In this document: piece after piece, positions 1 through 8,145 of the stretch
Layout: each line of letters opens with the position of its first letter
Numbering within the stretch: position 1 is the stretch's first letter
Origin: Pseudomonadota bacterium
GTDB taxonomy: Bacteria; Pseudomonadota; Alphaproteobacteria; Rhizobiales; Hyphomicrobiaceae
NCBI GenBank assembly: GCA_023412805.1
Contig: JAEZRM010000137.1
Location: 118,887 to 182,886, forward strand
Length of the DNA: 64,000 nucleotides
Reading direction: 5' to 3'
Translations under genes and position numbers: made by a program
The notes under the pieces: model-generated
What the model saw: the letters and a program-made list of their open reading frames with translations, nothing else
Told to the model about the DNA's origin: nothing
The model's database searches: none

Positions 1-1
1 G

Positions 2-175
2 ACCCGCGCCTTCGAGCGCCGGTTCCAGCTTGCCGATCATGTCGAGGTGACCGGCGCCGACCTTCAGGACGGCCTGCTCCATCTCGACCTCGTGCGCAAC
101 GTGCCGGAGCGGCTGAAGCCGCGTTCTGTCCAGATCGGCAACGGCGCGACGAAGCAGATCGAGGCCCACGTCTAA
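2..175 (+). CDS. ibpA: Small heat shock protein (Hsp20/IbpA family), 3' part only
   Basis: The window opens inside this gene; 57 C-terminal codons remain and end at TAA 173-175. The visible part (TRAFERRFQLADHVEV, then GLLHLDLVRNVPE and a KPR tail) is the second half of an alpha-crystallin domain as in bacterial IbpA/HspA proteins. These are ATP-independent holdases that bind unfolding proteins in the cytoplasm under heat stress. The family C-terminal I-x-I-type anchor is represented by VQIG. The start, promoter and any ROSE-type thermosensor lie outside the window. Family assignment is firm; the exact paralogue is not resolvable from a fragment. Confidence 0.85.
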   Translation, partial: TRAFERRFQLADHVEVTGADLQDGLLHLDLVRNVPERLKPRSVQIGNGATKQIEAHV

Positions 176-220
176 TCGTTTGGACCTCGTATCAGGTAAC
201 GCGTAAGCGTGAGTGATGTG

Positions 221-254
221 CTCCCCCTCCCACTGCCCCGGGAGGGGGAGTTTT
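221..254 (+). terminator. Hairpin terminator after the heat shock gene
   Basis: Perfect 11-bp inverted repeat (221-231 with 240-250, 8-base loop) of C-rich and G-rich arms followed by TTTT. It lies 45 bases after the small heat shock stop codon and reads as a rho-independent terminator on the plus strand. Confidence 0.75.
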
Positions 255-313
255 CATTTTGCTGGCGGCGTTGTCATGGTCGCGCTTTCAGGGCCTTCGC
301 CCCACGCCCAATC

Positions 314-347
314 GGGGGACACCCCCGAACCCCCGTCTTTTATAAAC
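314..347 (+). repeat. Dispersed intergenic motif B, copy 1
   Basis: A stretch beginning GGGGGACACCCCCGAACCC and ending in TTTTATAAACTT. It resembles sequences at 25091-25129 and 37218-37259 in the same orientation. All three lie between convergent genes, here between the heat shock gene and the minus-strand gene ending at 348. The core GGGG-ACA-CCCC is a small palindrome. Function is unknown; a bidirectional transcription end is a guess. Confidence 0.6.
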
Positions 348-1130
348 TTATTCCGCCGGCGTGCGCTCGGCGCGCAAAGCAGCCAGCGCCTCGGCAAGCG
401 AGCCCGGACGGGCGCCGCTGTCCAATGACGGCGGCATAAGTTCCGCGTCGTGCTTGTTGCGCGTGAGTAGCGCGCGTGCGCTCGAGATCTGATCGCCCAG
501 CGTCGGGGCGAGCGAGGTGACGACATCGTCGGCATTGGCCAATGTTGGCACATACTCTTCTTCGACCTCGACCGGTTCGACCCACAGCCCGAACTCGGTA
601 TTGAGTGCGTTCAAGAACGCCTCGACGAGGTCGAGCAGCGCGCCGAGCTCGATACGGCCCGCAACGAGGAAGCCGTCACCGATCTCGAAGATCGTGACCG
701 GCATGAGCGCACCACTGTCACCCGCGATCAAACCGCGTGCACGCAGATAGGCGAGGCGATCGGCACCCGTATTGAAGGCGTACCCAGCAGGATCACCGTA
801 CTCGGCGACAGCATCGAGCAACACAGTGGTGCCGCTGGTGAATGGGTCGAGCAGCAGCCGCAGTGGGCCGCGTCCGCGCGGCAGTTCGGACACCCGCCGG
901 CGTGCCTGAAGGATATGCGCGATCAGTGAAGCTTCGAGCCCGCGTACCTGAGTGACAAACCGGATGAAACGCGCGACACGCGTGCGCAGGCGCCGCGGCC
1001 CCATGGTCGGCGTCGGTTCGGTGACCTCGAGCGACAGGCTCGTGAGCTGCTCGCCAGCGGCGAGCGCCGCGTCGAGGTGCTCGACAAGCCAGTAGAGGCG
1101 CGGATCCAGGTCTTGCCTGCGGCAGTGCAT
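348..1130 (-). CDS. Uncharacterised 260-residue protein
   Basis: I do not recognise this protein. The open frame extends further upstream, but its first ~97 codons read as low-quality Cys/Arg/Trp-rich sequence, so the ATG at 1130 (MHCRRQ) is taken as start; no strong ribosome binding site is visible. The product looks soluble, with no signal peptide or membrane segment. It has an N-terminal helical part (LDPRLYWLVEHLDAALAAG), a basic middle (RRLRTRVARFIRFV) and an acidic C-terminal half (VEPVEVEEEYVP). The composition and third-position GC match the neighbouring genes, so I treat it as real. A stand-alone gene: the next gene on the same strand is 330 bases away. Confidence 0.55.
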   Translation of the reverse strand: MHCRRQDLDPRLYWLVEHLDAALAAGEQLTSLSLEVTEPTPTMGPRRLRTRVARFIRFVTQVRGLEASLIAHILQARRRVSELPRGRGPLRLLLDPFTSGTTVLLDAVAEYGDPAGYAFNTGADRLAYLRARGLIAGDSGALMPVTIFEIGDGFLVAGRIELGALLDLVEAFLNALNTEFGLWVEPVEVEEEYVPTLANADDVVTSLAPTLGDQISSARALLTRNKHDAELMPPSLDSGARPGSLAEALAALRAERTPAE

Positions 1131-1458
1131 TGCGATCGTTCCGATGTCGCGAACGGAGCAGAAAAGTAAATAATTGATTCGGTGCCTGAATGTGTGGCGC
1201 CCCCCAAAGTGCCAACGGCTACATTGAACCGTGATAGGTTTTACTTCCTGCCGTTGCAGTTCGGCCCGCATCCGGCGGCTGCAGTTGCACCCACAGCACA
1301 ACTGACCGGTCATTAAAAAACGGGGGGCGGGCCACCACGGACGAGCGCCAGCGGCATGACCGCCGGGGGCATAGCAACACGGCTGAAGGCGACAGCGCCC
1401 CGTCCCAGCAGCCCGCGGCACTGAAAGAAGGCGACACTGTTGGCGCCGGAGGCGCGAT
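1131..1458. other. Intergenic region of 328 bases with an AT-rich patch and a dispersed repeat
   Basis: Between the minus-strand gene starting at 1130 and the stop of the next minus-strand gene at 1459. It holds an AT-rich patch at about 1160-1185 that could carry the promoter of the 1130 gene, and repeat A at 1354-1430. No convincing coding sequence, tRNA or terminator was seen. Confidence 0.5.
1354..1430 (+). repeat. Dispersed intergenic repeat A, copy 1 (77 bases)
   Basis: Ungapped match to 25150-25226, about four bases in five identical. The conserved blocks include CGCCG-GGGCATAGCA, GAAGGCG and CCCAGCAGCCCGCGGCACT. Both copies are in the same orientation and sit just beyond the stop codon of a minus-strand gene (28 and 7 bases away). 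Neither is part of a plausible reading frame. Seen directly by comparison; function unknown. Confidence 0.75.
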
Positions 1459-2547
1459 CTATGCGACCCGATAGCGCTCGATCACTTTCGGATCCGGCAT
1501 ACATCCGATTCCTGGCAAATCCGGAATGACGAGTTGACCTTTCTGCGGACGCGGCATGCTCTCGTCGATGACCGCTTCCTGGCTGATGTAGAGGTACTCG
1601 AACAGACCGACTTCGGAGCGCGCTGCAGCGAGTTGCAGCGTCGCCCAATAGCCGGGACCGAAGTACGGCGAGTGCGGCATGAGCGTTCGCCCCGCCGTTG
1701 CGGCGAGATCGCAAATCTTGAGGCACTCACTGAGGCCACCGACCTTCGTCACGCTCGGCTGGGCGTAGGTGACGGCGGGGATCAGCCGCGAAAATTCGAC
1801 GGCCGTGCAAGCGTTCTCTCCCGCCGAGATGGCGATGCCGAAGCGTCCAAGAGATTGCAACGCCTCCCAATCCTCGGGCGGGAAGATCGGCTCCTCGAGC
1901 CAGAAGAGATCGATCTCCTTCAGGAAAGGCATGATCGAAACAGCTTCTGCTAGATCCCAGTTGCAGTTGATGTCCGTCGTCAGGCGCACCTTCGGCCCCG
2001 CACCTTTGCGGCCGGCGCCGATGGTTTCGCGCGCAATCTCGTGCAGCTTGACGTCGGTGTAGCCCTCGCCCGCGGCTTGCGCCGAGAATTTCTCGACGAG
2101 CGCGGCATCGCCATAGCGCATGAGGCTCGCATAGGCCGTGATGCTCTCGCGCTGGCGTCCGCCCATGAGGTCAGCGACGCACTTGCCGGCGCGCTTCCCG
2201 GCGAGATCCCAGAGCGCGATATCGAGGCCGGAAATCCCGAAGATCGTGATGCCGTAGCGACCGTGCAGATGAAGTCGCTTCTGCAGCGCGAGATTGACGG
2301 CGCTGGGATCGTCAGCGTCCTGCCCCACGACGACCGGCGCGATCATGTCCCGCACGACGGCGGCAACCGAGGCAGCGCAGAAATAGCCGAAGGCCTCACC
2401 CCAGCCGACCAGTCCATCATCGGTCGTCACCTTGACGAGCACGATCTCGAGGCTCGTCCATTTGGTCGGCATGAGCCCGACACCCGAGCTGCCGTCGGAG
2501 AACGGGATCTTGAGCACGATCGGCTCGACGGATGTGATCCGGGACAT
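1459..2547 (-). CDS. Mandelate racemase / muconate lactonizing enzyme family protein
   Basis: A 362-residue enolase-superfamily enzyme of the kind that abstracts the proton alpha to a carboxylate. The N-terminal capping domain is followed by the barrel with metal ligands Asp192 (TTDIN), the Glu of WLEEP near 218-219 and Glu244 (SAGEN). His292 (MPHSPY) is at the usual C-terminal base position. The base on strand two reads K167-L-H169 rather than the common KxK, so the substrate is uncertain; sugar acid dehydratase or racemase are the usual options. The start at 2547 is chosen over the upstream ATG because a GGGGGGAG binding site precedes it. Single gene; the M48 protease gene lies upstream on the same strand, 77 bases away. 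Confidence 0.85.
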   Translation of the reverse strand: MSRITSVEPIVLKIPFSDGSSGVGLMPTKWTSLEIVLVKVTTDDGLVGWGEAFGYFCAASVAAVVRDMIAPVVVGQDADDPSAVNLALQKRLHLHGRYGITIFGISGLDIALWDLAGKRAGKCVADLMGGRQRESITAYASLMRYGDAALVEKFSAQAAGEGYTDVKLHEIARETIGAGRKGAGPKVRLTTDINCNWDLAEAVSIMPFLKEIDLFWLEEPIFPPEDWEALQSLGRFGIAISAGENACTAVEFSRLIPAVTYAQPSVTKVGGLSECLKICDLAATAGRTLMPHSPYFGPGYWATLQLAAARSEVGLFEYLYISQEAVIDESMPRPQKGQLVIPDLPGIGCMPDPKVIERYRVA

Positions 2548-2624
2548 GGGACGCTCCCCCCTGTTCGTTGTCGAGGGATTACAGCATTGCTTGCATGGTT
2601 CTGTCACGCCGAAGTGCGCGGCGA

Positions 2625-3707
2625 TCAGGGCCCCTGCACGAGATCGCGCCCGGCCGCGTACTTCACGAGTGCCTCGATGCGCTCATCGATCGCCGGATGC
2701 GTCGCGAGCAGCCCAGTGATCCGGTTCTGCAGCGGGTTCTCGATGAAGAAGGCCTCCATGCGCGAGGGCACATCGAACGAGGCGTTCCGTTCGATCTTGC
2801 GCAGTGCGGAAATCATGGCATCGGGGTTCTTCGTCAGCTCGACCGAGCCTGCATCGGCCAGATACTCGCGCGAGCGCGAGAGCGCAAAGCGGATCAGCGT
2901 CGAGATACCCCAGGAAATGAGGATGATCGCGACGGCGATCAATATGGCGATAATGGCCGCACCGCCGCCGCTGCTGCCGCCCCCGCCACCACTGCGTCCA
3001 CCACCACCGCCGCGATAGCGATCATCGTCCTGGCTACTCGTCGGCGCACCCTGCCAGGGGCTGCGATCGTCGGGATCGGGCATCGGCCGCGGCGTCGGTG
3101 ACCAACCATAGGGAAAATCCCAGCGCCGGATGAGCATGTCCCCGATGAAGCCGAAGATGCCCGCGAAGATCACCGCGATCACCATGAGCTGCGTGTCGCG
3201 ATTGCGGATGTGCGTGAGCTCGTGCGCAAGCACAGCCTCGACTTCGGCGGGCTCCAGCCGCTCGATGAGGCCGCGCGTCACGGCAATCGTATAATCCCCC
3301 TCACGCAGGCCCGCAGCATAGGCATTGAGCGCCGGCGTCTCGATGATTTCGAGTCGGGGCATGGTTATGCCCCGCGAGATGCAGAGGTTTTCGAGCATAT
3401 TGTAGAGCTCGGGCGCCTCCTTGCGCGTGACGCCATGTGCACCCGTCGCCGAGCGGATCATGGCGCGATAACCGAAGAATGCGATCACGAACCAGCCTGC
3501 CGCGATGAGCATGGCGAACGGCCACGTCGACCAGAACTGCTCGCCCGCGGCCCTGAAGATGTATTCGAGATCGCCGCCGCTGAACGCATTCACGATCAGC
3601 AGCACCGAGAACTGCAGCGCGTGCAGAAGGACGATGAAACCCGCGAGCAGGATCACGGACCGGATGCGGTTCGCGCGGATGTGCGAGTAGAGGCCGTAGG
3701 CGCCCAT
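2625..3707 (-). CDS. M48 family membrane zinc metalloprotease, HtpX-like
   Basis: A 360-residue membrane protease. Two N-terminal membrane segments (about 17-40 and 63-80) precede HELTH at 162-166, the zinc and catalytic motif; Glu281 in SREYLAD is the expected third zinc ligand. A long Gly/Ser run (about 233-249) links to a further membrane segment at about 250-272. It is longer than E. coli HtpX (about 290 residues) because of this Pro/Gly linker. It follows lemA with a gap of about 30 bases, the common LemA plus M48 pair, and probably acts in membrane protein quality control. The family is certain; the substrate is unknown. Confidence 0.88.
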   Translation of the reverse strand: MGAYGLYSHIRANRIRSVILLAGFIVLLHALQFSVLLIVNAFSGGDLEYIFRAAGEQFWSTWPFAMLIAAGWFVIAFFGYRAMIRSATGAHGVTRKEAPELYNMLENLCISRGITMPRLEIIETPALNAYAAGLREGDYTIAVTRGLIERLEPAEVEAVLAHELTHIRNRDTQLMVIAVIFAGIFGFIGDMLIRRWDFPYGWSPTPRPMPDPDDRSPWQGAPTSSQDDDRYRGGGGGRSGGGGGSSGGGAAIIAILIAVAIILISWGISTLIRFALSRSREYLADAGSVELTKNPDAMISALRKIERNASFDVPSRMEAFFIENPLQNRITGLLATHPAIDERIEALVKYAAGRDLVQGP

Positions 3708-3738
3708 AGCTCAATCCTACCTACGGGAGATCCAGCGC

Positions 3739-4305
3739 CTAGAACTGCACTTTCGGTGCGTCCTTCGTGGCAGCGCGCTCGCCCTCGTCGAGATTGAAGA
3801 AATCCTCGCGCATGAAGCCGAGCATGTTGGCGAACAGCACGGCAGGGAAGCTCTCACGCTTGGTGTTGTACTCGGCGACGACATTGTTGAAGAAGCGGCG
3901 CGCGGCGGCGAGCTTGTTCTCGATGTCACCGAGCTCGGTCTGGAGCTGCTGGAAGTTCGCGTTGGCCTTGAGATCGGGATAGGCCTCGGAGAGGGCGAAG
4001 AGCTGGCGGAGCATTCCCGTCAACACGTTCTCCGCCTGAGCCTGGGCCGCGGGGCCACTGGCGGCGACAGCGGCATTGCGCGCCTTGATGACGTTCTCGA
4101 GCGTCTCACGCTCGTGGCTCGCGTACCCCTTCACGGTCTCGACGAGGTTCGGGACCAGGTCATGGCGCTGCTTGAGTTGCACATCGACGTCGGCGAAGGC
4201 CTGGCGCACGCGCTGGCGCAGGCCGACCAGGCCGTTGTAGGTCGCGATGGCGAGCAGCACGACGGCTGCGACAATGCCGAGCAGAACCCACGCGGTCGTA
4301 CTCAT
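3739..4305 (-). CDS. lemA: LemA family protein
   Basis: 188 residues: one N-terminal membrane helix (about 6-24, with a short outside tail), then a long helical bundle with family motifs YNGLVGLRQRVRQAFADVDV, QRHDLVPNLVETVKGY and a conserved FPAVLFANMLGF segment. LemA proteins sit in the inner membrane; their molecular role is not settled, but they are often encoded with M48 proteases, as here. Length is typical. The start ATG at 4303-4305 is preceded by AGGAGGCGC. The two genes probably form one operon. Confidence 0.92.
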   Translation of the reverse strand: MSTTAWVLLGIVAAVVLLAIATYNGLVGLRQRVRQAFADVDVQLKQRHDLVPNLVETVKGYASHERETLENVIKARNAAVAASGPAAQAQAENVLTGMLRQLFALSEAYPDLKANANFQQLQTELGDIENKLAAARRFFNNVVAEYNTKRESFPAVLFANMLGFMREDFFNLDEGERAATKDAPKVQF

Positions 4306-4403
4306 GAGCGCCTCCTTTGACTGGGCTCGTTGGTCGGCGCGGACTATATCGAAGAACTTCTCGCGTGTAGAGAGTTTCCGTCCCCGACATCAGAGGGGGC
4401 GGT

Positions 4404-5954
4404 TCAGCGCGAGCTGGTCTGGATCGGGCGCGGCTGCATGGCGGCGCTTTGCTGGGCCCTGCTGTTCAGGCGATCAAGCCCCACGGCGCTGCCGGTGAAC
4501 TGTTGCGACCACATCAAGGCCGCAGCATGTGGCGTCGGGCGGAAGCGGAGCGGGAGGCCCGCAACAGGCTGGTCGATCATCTCGAGTGCGCGGGCGACAT
4601 CGGGCCTTACGAAGTTGGCCAGCAAAGGCTCGTCGGCCCGCTCGGTGAGCAACGGTGCAATCGGGAACGGGCGATAGCTCAGCTCGTCATCGTGATCGTC
4701 GTCGTACTCGGTAGCCGAGACCCAGCGCAGCTCATGCCCCGTCTGGCCCCAGCCAAAGCGGCCGGCGGGCGAAGGCTGCATTCCAAGGGGCGATGTCCCA
4801 CCGGCATCGAGAGATGCCACCTGCTGTCTCGGCACGCTCGCGTGCGCCTCACGAATACCGAGGGCGTCCGCGGCGAGGCTGGCGATCGTCGTCGGCGGGC
4901 GCGTGGCGGGCTTCGGCGGTGCCAGCAGACGCGGCTCCGGCATCATGCTCGCCTGGCGTGCGAGATTATGAAGCTGCGCACGATCCTGTGTACTCGGCCC
5001 CGCAACGGCGAGGCGTGGCGTCTCCGCAAGAGACGGCGTTGCGGGTGCCCGAGGCGGCGCGGACTGCTGCCACGCGGAGCTTGCAGGCGCACGTGTCGGC
5101 TCCGCAGCACGCAAGCTCGCCGGCGTGGCGGCTGGCGGCTGGGCTGCAGCGACGACCGTCGGCGTTCCACCACGGCGGAGGTTCAGGAAAGCACCGATTT
5201 CACCACCCGCGCTCGCAAGACGACTGCGCGCGGCGCGGCCGTCCTCGCTCGTGAGAGGACCTCCATCGGCCGGCATGTGTTGCGTGCGTCCGCTCGGGAA
5301 GAGCAGTGCGAGTTCCTGGCGTGGCAGGCGCGGCCATGCGCGCACACGGGCCGTGTCGACATGAACGAATGGGATCGCGGACAATGGATAGTAGCCGACG
5401 CCACCGCGTTCGCGGATCAGTGCGGAATAGCGCAGGCGCTGGATCGGCACGTCCGGGAAATGGACGTCGGCGGCTTTGCCGTTGATGTGCTGGCTGTTAT
5501 CCGCCTGCCCGCCGCGCGTCTTTTTGAGCATGCTGTTCGTGCCGCGGGAGCGGAAACCCGAGATCACATGAATGGGCGCGCGCGAGCCGAGCTCGGCGTG
5601 CATCTCCCAGAGGAGATCGACGAGTTCGGGATCCATGGTCGTCGGCTCGTTCTTGCGCCAGTCGCGCAGAACCCAGTTGACCCGCTCCATTGCCGAGGGA
5701 ACGAATTTGCCGTCTCGTTTGTAGGTAACGGTGACGGTCTCTTTGGTGTGGATGTTGTAGAGGGAGATCGTGCGCTCGCCAGCGCGGCTCGCGTCGACCG
5801 TGCTCGCGCCGACGGCGCCGGCGACGGCGCACGCAGCGATTCCGGTCAATAGCTTCGAGAGCGACCTGCGCAAGAACCTTCCCCCGAACGTGCGCCCCTT
5901 CCTTCGGCCCTTCCGCTCGCGCGGCGACCGATCCCCCGGGATCGCACCTTCCAT
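4404..5954 (-). CDS. Exported DUF882/M15 peptidase with long Pro/Ala-rich tail
   Basis: 516 residues. A basic N-terminus and a hydrophobic segment at about 34-53 (LLTGIAACAVAGAVGA) suggest export or membrane anchoring. Residues about 60-215 form a DUF882 (YcbK-like, M15) domain with H156-INGKAAD163 and H198-V-D200, the zinc ligand pattern of D-Ala-D-Ala-type carboxypeptidases. The role is probably murein cross-link editing in the periplasm. The last ~300 residues are low-complexity Ala/Pro/Arg/Thr sequence without a known domain, which is much longer than usual. The start codon lacks a clear ribosome binding site. Single gene. Confidence 0.85.
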   Translation of the reverse strand: MEGAIPGDRSPRERKGRRKGRTFGGRFLRRSLSKLLTGIAACAVAGAVGASTVDASRAGERTISLYNIHTKETVTVTYKRDGKFVPSAMERVNWVLRDWRKNEPTTMDPELVDLLWEMHAELGSRAPIHVISGFRSRGTNSMLKKTRGGQADNSQHINGKAADVHFPDVPIQRLRYSALIRERGGVGYYPLSAIPFVHVDTARVRAWPRLPRQELALLFPSGRTQHMPADGGPLTSEDGRAARSRLASAGGEIGAFLNLRRGGTPTVVAAAQPPAATPASLRAAEPTRAPASSAWQQSAPPRAPATPSLAETPRLAVAGPSTQDRAQLHNLARQASMMPEPRLLAPPKPATRPPTTIASLAADALGIREAHASVPRQQVASLDAGGTSPLGMQPSPAGRFGWGQTGHELRWVSATEYDDDHDDELSYRPFPIAPLLTERADEPLLANFVRPDVARALEMIDQPVAGLPLRFRPTPHAAALMWSQQFTGSAVGLDRLNSRAQQSAAMQPRPIQTSSR

Positions 5955-6089
5955 TCCAAGACTTGCATCGGCCTGATGCGGCCGACGGACAAAGCGTTAA
6001 CCCAGCCCGATTAACCAACCATGACGCCTTGGCCCGGCGATCCCACGGCGCCCGTGTGGCGAATTCGTGACATGCCAGCCCCAAGAGCT

Positions 6090-6980
6090 TCAGTTTGCTG
6101 CCAAAAGGAATGTGTCGAGCGCCGCGAGAACGGCCTTGGGCGCTTCCTCGGCAAGATAGTGCCCGCTCGGGACGGCATGGCCGCCGACACTTCCTGTTGC
6201 GTATTGGCGCCAGATGGCGAGCGGATCGTACCAGACGCCGATCTTGCCCCGCTCGCCCCAGAGCACGAGCAGGTCGCAGGTCACTTTCTGGCCGGCCGTG
6301 CGGCTCTCCCGATCATGCACGAGATCGACGGTCGTTGCTGCGCGATAGTCCTCGCACATGCCGCGGATCATCTCGGGGTCGCGCACATGGGCGAGATAGT
6401 CGGCGAGGGCATCGGGCGCAAAGAAGTCCCGCCCCTTGGGTTCGCGCGCTGTATGCGAGAAGAACCATTCGTCCGGCGTTGAATTGATCAGCGTCTCGGG
6501 GAATGGATGCGGCTGAGCGAACCAGAACCAGTGGTAGTAGCCGAGCCCGAATGCCATGTCGGCGCGTTCGAAGTGCTCGATGGTCGGGATGATGTCGAGG
6601 AGCGCCAAGCGCTGCACCGCCTGCGGATAGTCGATCGCGAGGCGATGTGCGACGCGCGCACCGCGATCGTGCGCGACGACCTGGAATTTCTCGAAGCCGA
6701 GCGCCGCCATCAGTTCGATCATGTCGCGCGCCATCTCGCGCTTGGCATAGGGGGCGTGATCCGACGTGGCGGGCGGCTTGTGTGATCCGCCGTAGCCCCG
6801 CAGATCCGGGCAGACGACCGTAAAGCGCTGCGCGAGCACGGGCGCCACCTTGTGCCACATGGCGTGCGTCTGCGGATTGCCGTGGAGGAGCAGCAGCGGC
6901 GGACCGCTGCCACCATGGCGCAAGCGCATGTCGCCGTCGCGCACACGAACTTTGGTCAGCGTGAAACCGTCGAAGAACAT
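6090..6980 (-). CDS. Alpha/beta hydrolase, haloacetate (fluoroacetate) dehalogenase-like
   Basis: 296 residues, full family length. It has the oxyanion motif HGNPQTH (33-39) and the nucleophile elbow HDRGAR, with Asp105 as nucleophile and Arg106 and Arg109. Asp129 in LDIIPT, His150-Trp151, Tyr212 (CEDYRA) and His274 (SGH) follow. In characterised fluoroacetate dehalogenases the D-D-H triad, the two arginines (carboxylate) and the His-Trp-Tyr trio (halide) occupy these positions. The enzyme therefore probably hydrolyses haloacetates to glycolate, though an epoxide hydrolase-like activity is possible. The Trp that packs beside fluoride in the model enzyme is not obvious here. It stands alone between the DUF882 gene and a TRAP binding protein. 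Confidence 0.8.
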   Translation of the reverse strand: MFFDGFTLTKVRVRDGDMRLRHGGSGPPLLLLHGNPQTHAMWHKVAPVLAQRFTVVCPDLRGYGGSHKPPATSDHAPYAKREMARDMIELMAALGFEKFQVVAHDRGARVAHRLAIDYPQAVQRLALLDIIPTIEHFERADMAFGLGYYHWFWFAQPHPFPETLINSTPDEWFFSHTAREPKGRDFFAPDALADYLAHVRDPEMIRGMCEDYRAATTVDLVHDRESRTAGQKVTCDLLVLWGERGKIGVWYDPLAIWRQYATGSVGGHAVPSGHYLAEEAPKAVLAALDTFLLAAN

Positions 6981-7009
6981 GGGATCTCCCGGAAGTCTGA
7001 AGCCGGCGC

Positions 7010-8068
7010 TCAGCTCACGCCGATGCTGTCGGATTTGAATGCCGGCTCGATCAGAGCCGTCATGCTTGCGAGCGCGCTCGCAAAGAGCGGATCGGATTTT
7101 GAAAGCGGTGCGAGCAGCCGCGCCGCCTCGGCACTGAGTGCGGACCGGATTTCACTCCGCACAGGCCATGGACCACGTCCAGCCATACGCGCAATCTCTT
7201 TCGTGATCGGCGCGGCGTGCACTTTCTGTATGGCTTGCAACGTGGCCGCCGTCTCCTGCGCCACGGCTTCCAAGATGGCCTGGTCGGCGGCCGTGAGCGC
7301 CTGCCACTGCGCAAGGGGAATTCTCAGCGAGATCACCCGACTCGTGCCCGCGAGACTTCCCGATGCCCAACTGATCCCACCTTTCCATCGGCGCGCCATC
7401 TCAAGGCCAACAGAACTGTCATGCGTCTCGAAAGCATCAATATCGCCGGCTTCGAATGCTGAAACCAGTTTCGCGGTCAGCAGCAACGTCGGCTCTGCCC
7501 CGAGCATGCGCAGCGGCTCGTGAATAGCCATCGGCGCAGAGATGCGCACGCCGCTGAAGTCGCGTGGCAGACTGAAAGACTGGTGAGCCCACACATGCGC
7601 GTCCGCGCGATTGAGCCGGGCGATCAGCAGAGGCTTATAACCCGAGCTTGCGGCGGATTGATCCCACAGGGCCTGCCCACCCATGCCTCTGAGCCACGTC
7701 GTTGCATCGAAGGCGCCGGCGCTCGCGCAGAACGGACTGCCACCCAGCAGAAGGGACAGGGGATCGCGATCGGCGAACGCGTCCTCGCTGGCAAGTATCA
7801 GGCTGCTACCGGTTTCCGCGTCCTCATGGCCCGCGGATGCCATCTGCAGAACGAGCCTGCCGCCGCTCGCGAGCTGCAACCGCTCACTCAACATGATCAA
7901 CGGATCGGCGAGCGCTGTGGCGACCCCATCGTGCGCGCGCACGAGCCCCAGAACACCGCCGCTTGCTGCCGCGTGCGCGCGCCCGCCCGCAATTGGCGAG
8001 AGCGCTGCAGTACCGGCTGCGGCGCTGCCTGAGAGCTGAAGAAAAATGCGGCGATCGATCATGGCCAT
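7010..8068 (-). CDS. TRAP transporter DctP-like solute-binding protein, orphan
   Basis: About 352 residues with a twin-arginine-like N-terminus (DRRIFLQLSGSAAAGTAAL) and an AHA cleavage site, so exported. The body resembles DctP-type binding proteins: an N-terminal LVRAHDGVATALADPLIMLSE segment, a middle GVRISAP motif where the substrate-binding Arg usually lies, and a FEAGDIDAFET motif. No DctQ/DctM membrane subunits are adjacent, so it may serve a distant transporter or sense a ligand. The start could be either of two ATGs, at 8068 or 8062. The call is by pattern only; the sequence is divergent. Confidence 0.6.
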   Translation of the reverse strand: MAMIDRRIFLQLSGSAAAGTAALSPIAGGRAHAAASGGVLGLVRAHDGVATALADPLIMLSERLQLASGGRLVLQMASAGHEDAETGSSLILASEDAFADRDPLSLLLGGSPFCASAGAFDATTWLRGMGGQALWDQSAASSGYKPLLIARLNRADAHVWAHQSFSLPRDFSGVRISAPMAIHEPLRMLGAEPTLLLTAKLVSAFEAGDIDAFETHDSSVGLEMARRWKGGISWASGSLAGTSRVISLRIPLAQWQALTAADQAILEAVAQETAATLQAIQKVHAAPITKEIARMAGRGPWPVRSEIRSALSAEAARLLAPLSKSDPLFASALASMTALIEPAFKSDSIGVS

Positions 8069-8145
8069 CCCCAGGTGAACCCCCAGGAAGATGACCACAG
8101 TCGACCGCCGCACTCAAGGCGTCGTCGGGCGTGGCTGAGCCGCGC

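Noticed and set aside
2940..3010. Gly-codon repeat in the M48 protease gene as a CRISPR or tandem repeat
   Set aside because: It is a coding Gly/Ser linker, with no spaced direct repeats.
4449..5852. Plus-strand frame of 467 codons opposite the DUF882 gene
   Set aside because: Antisense shadow; no start site or motif.
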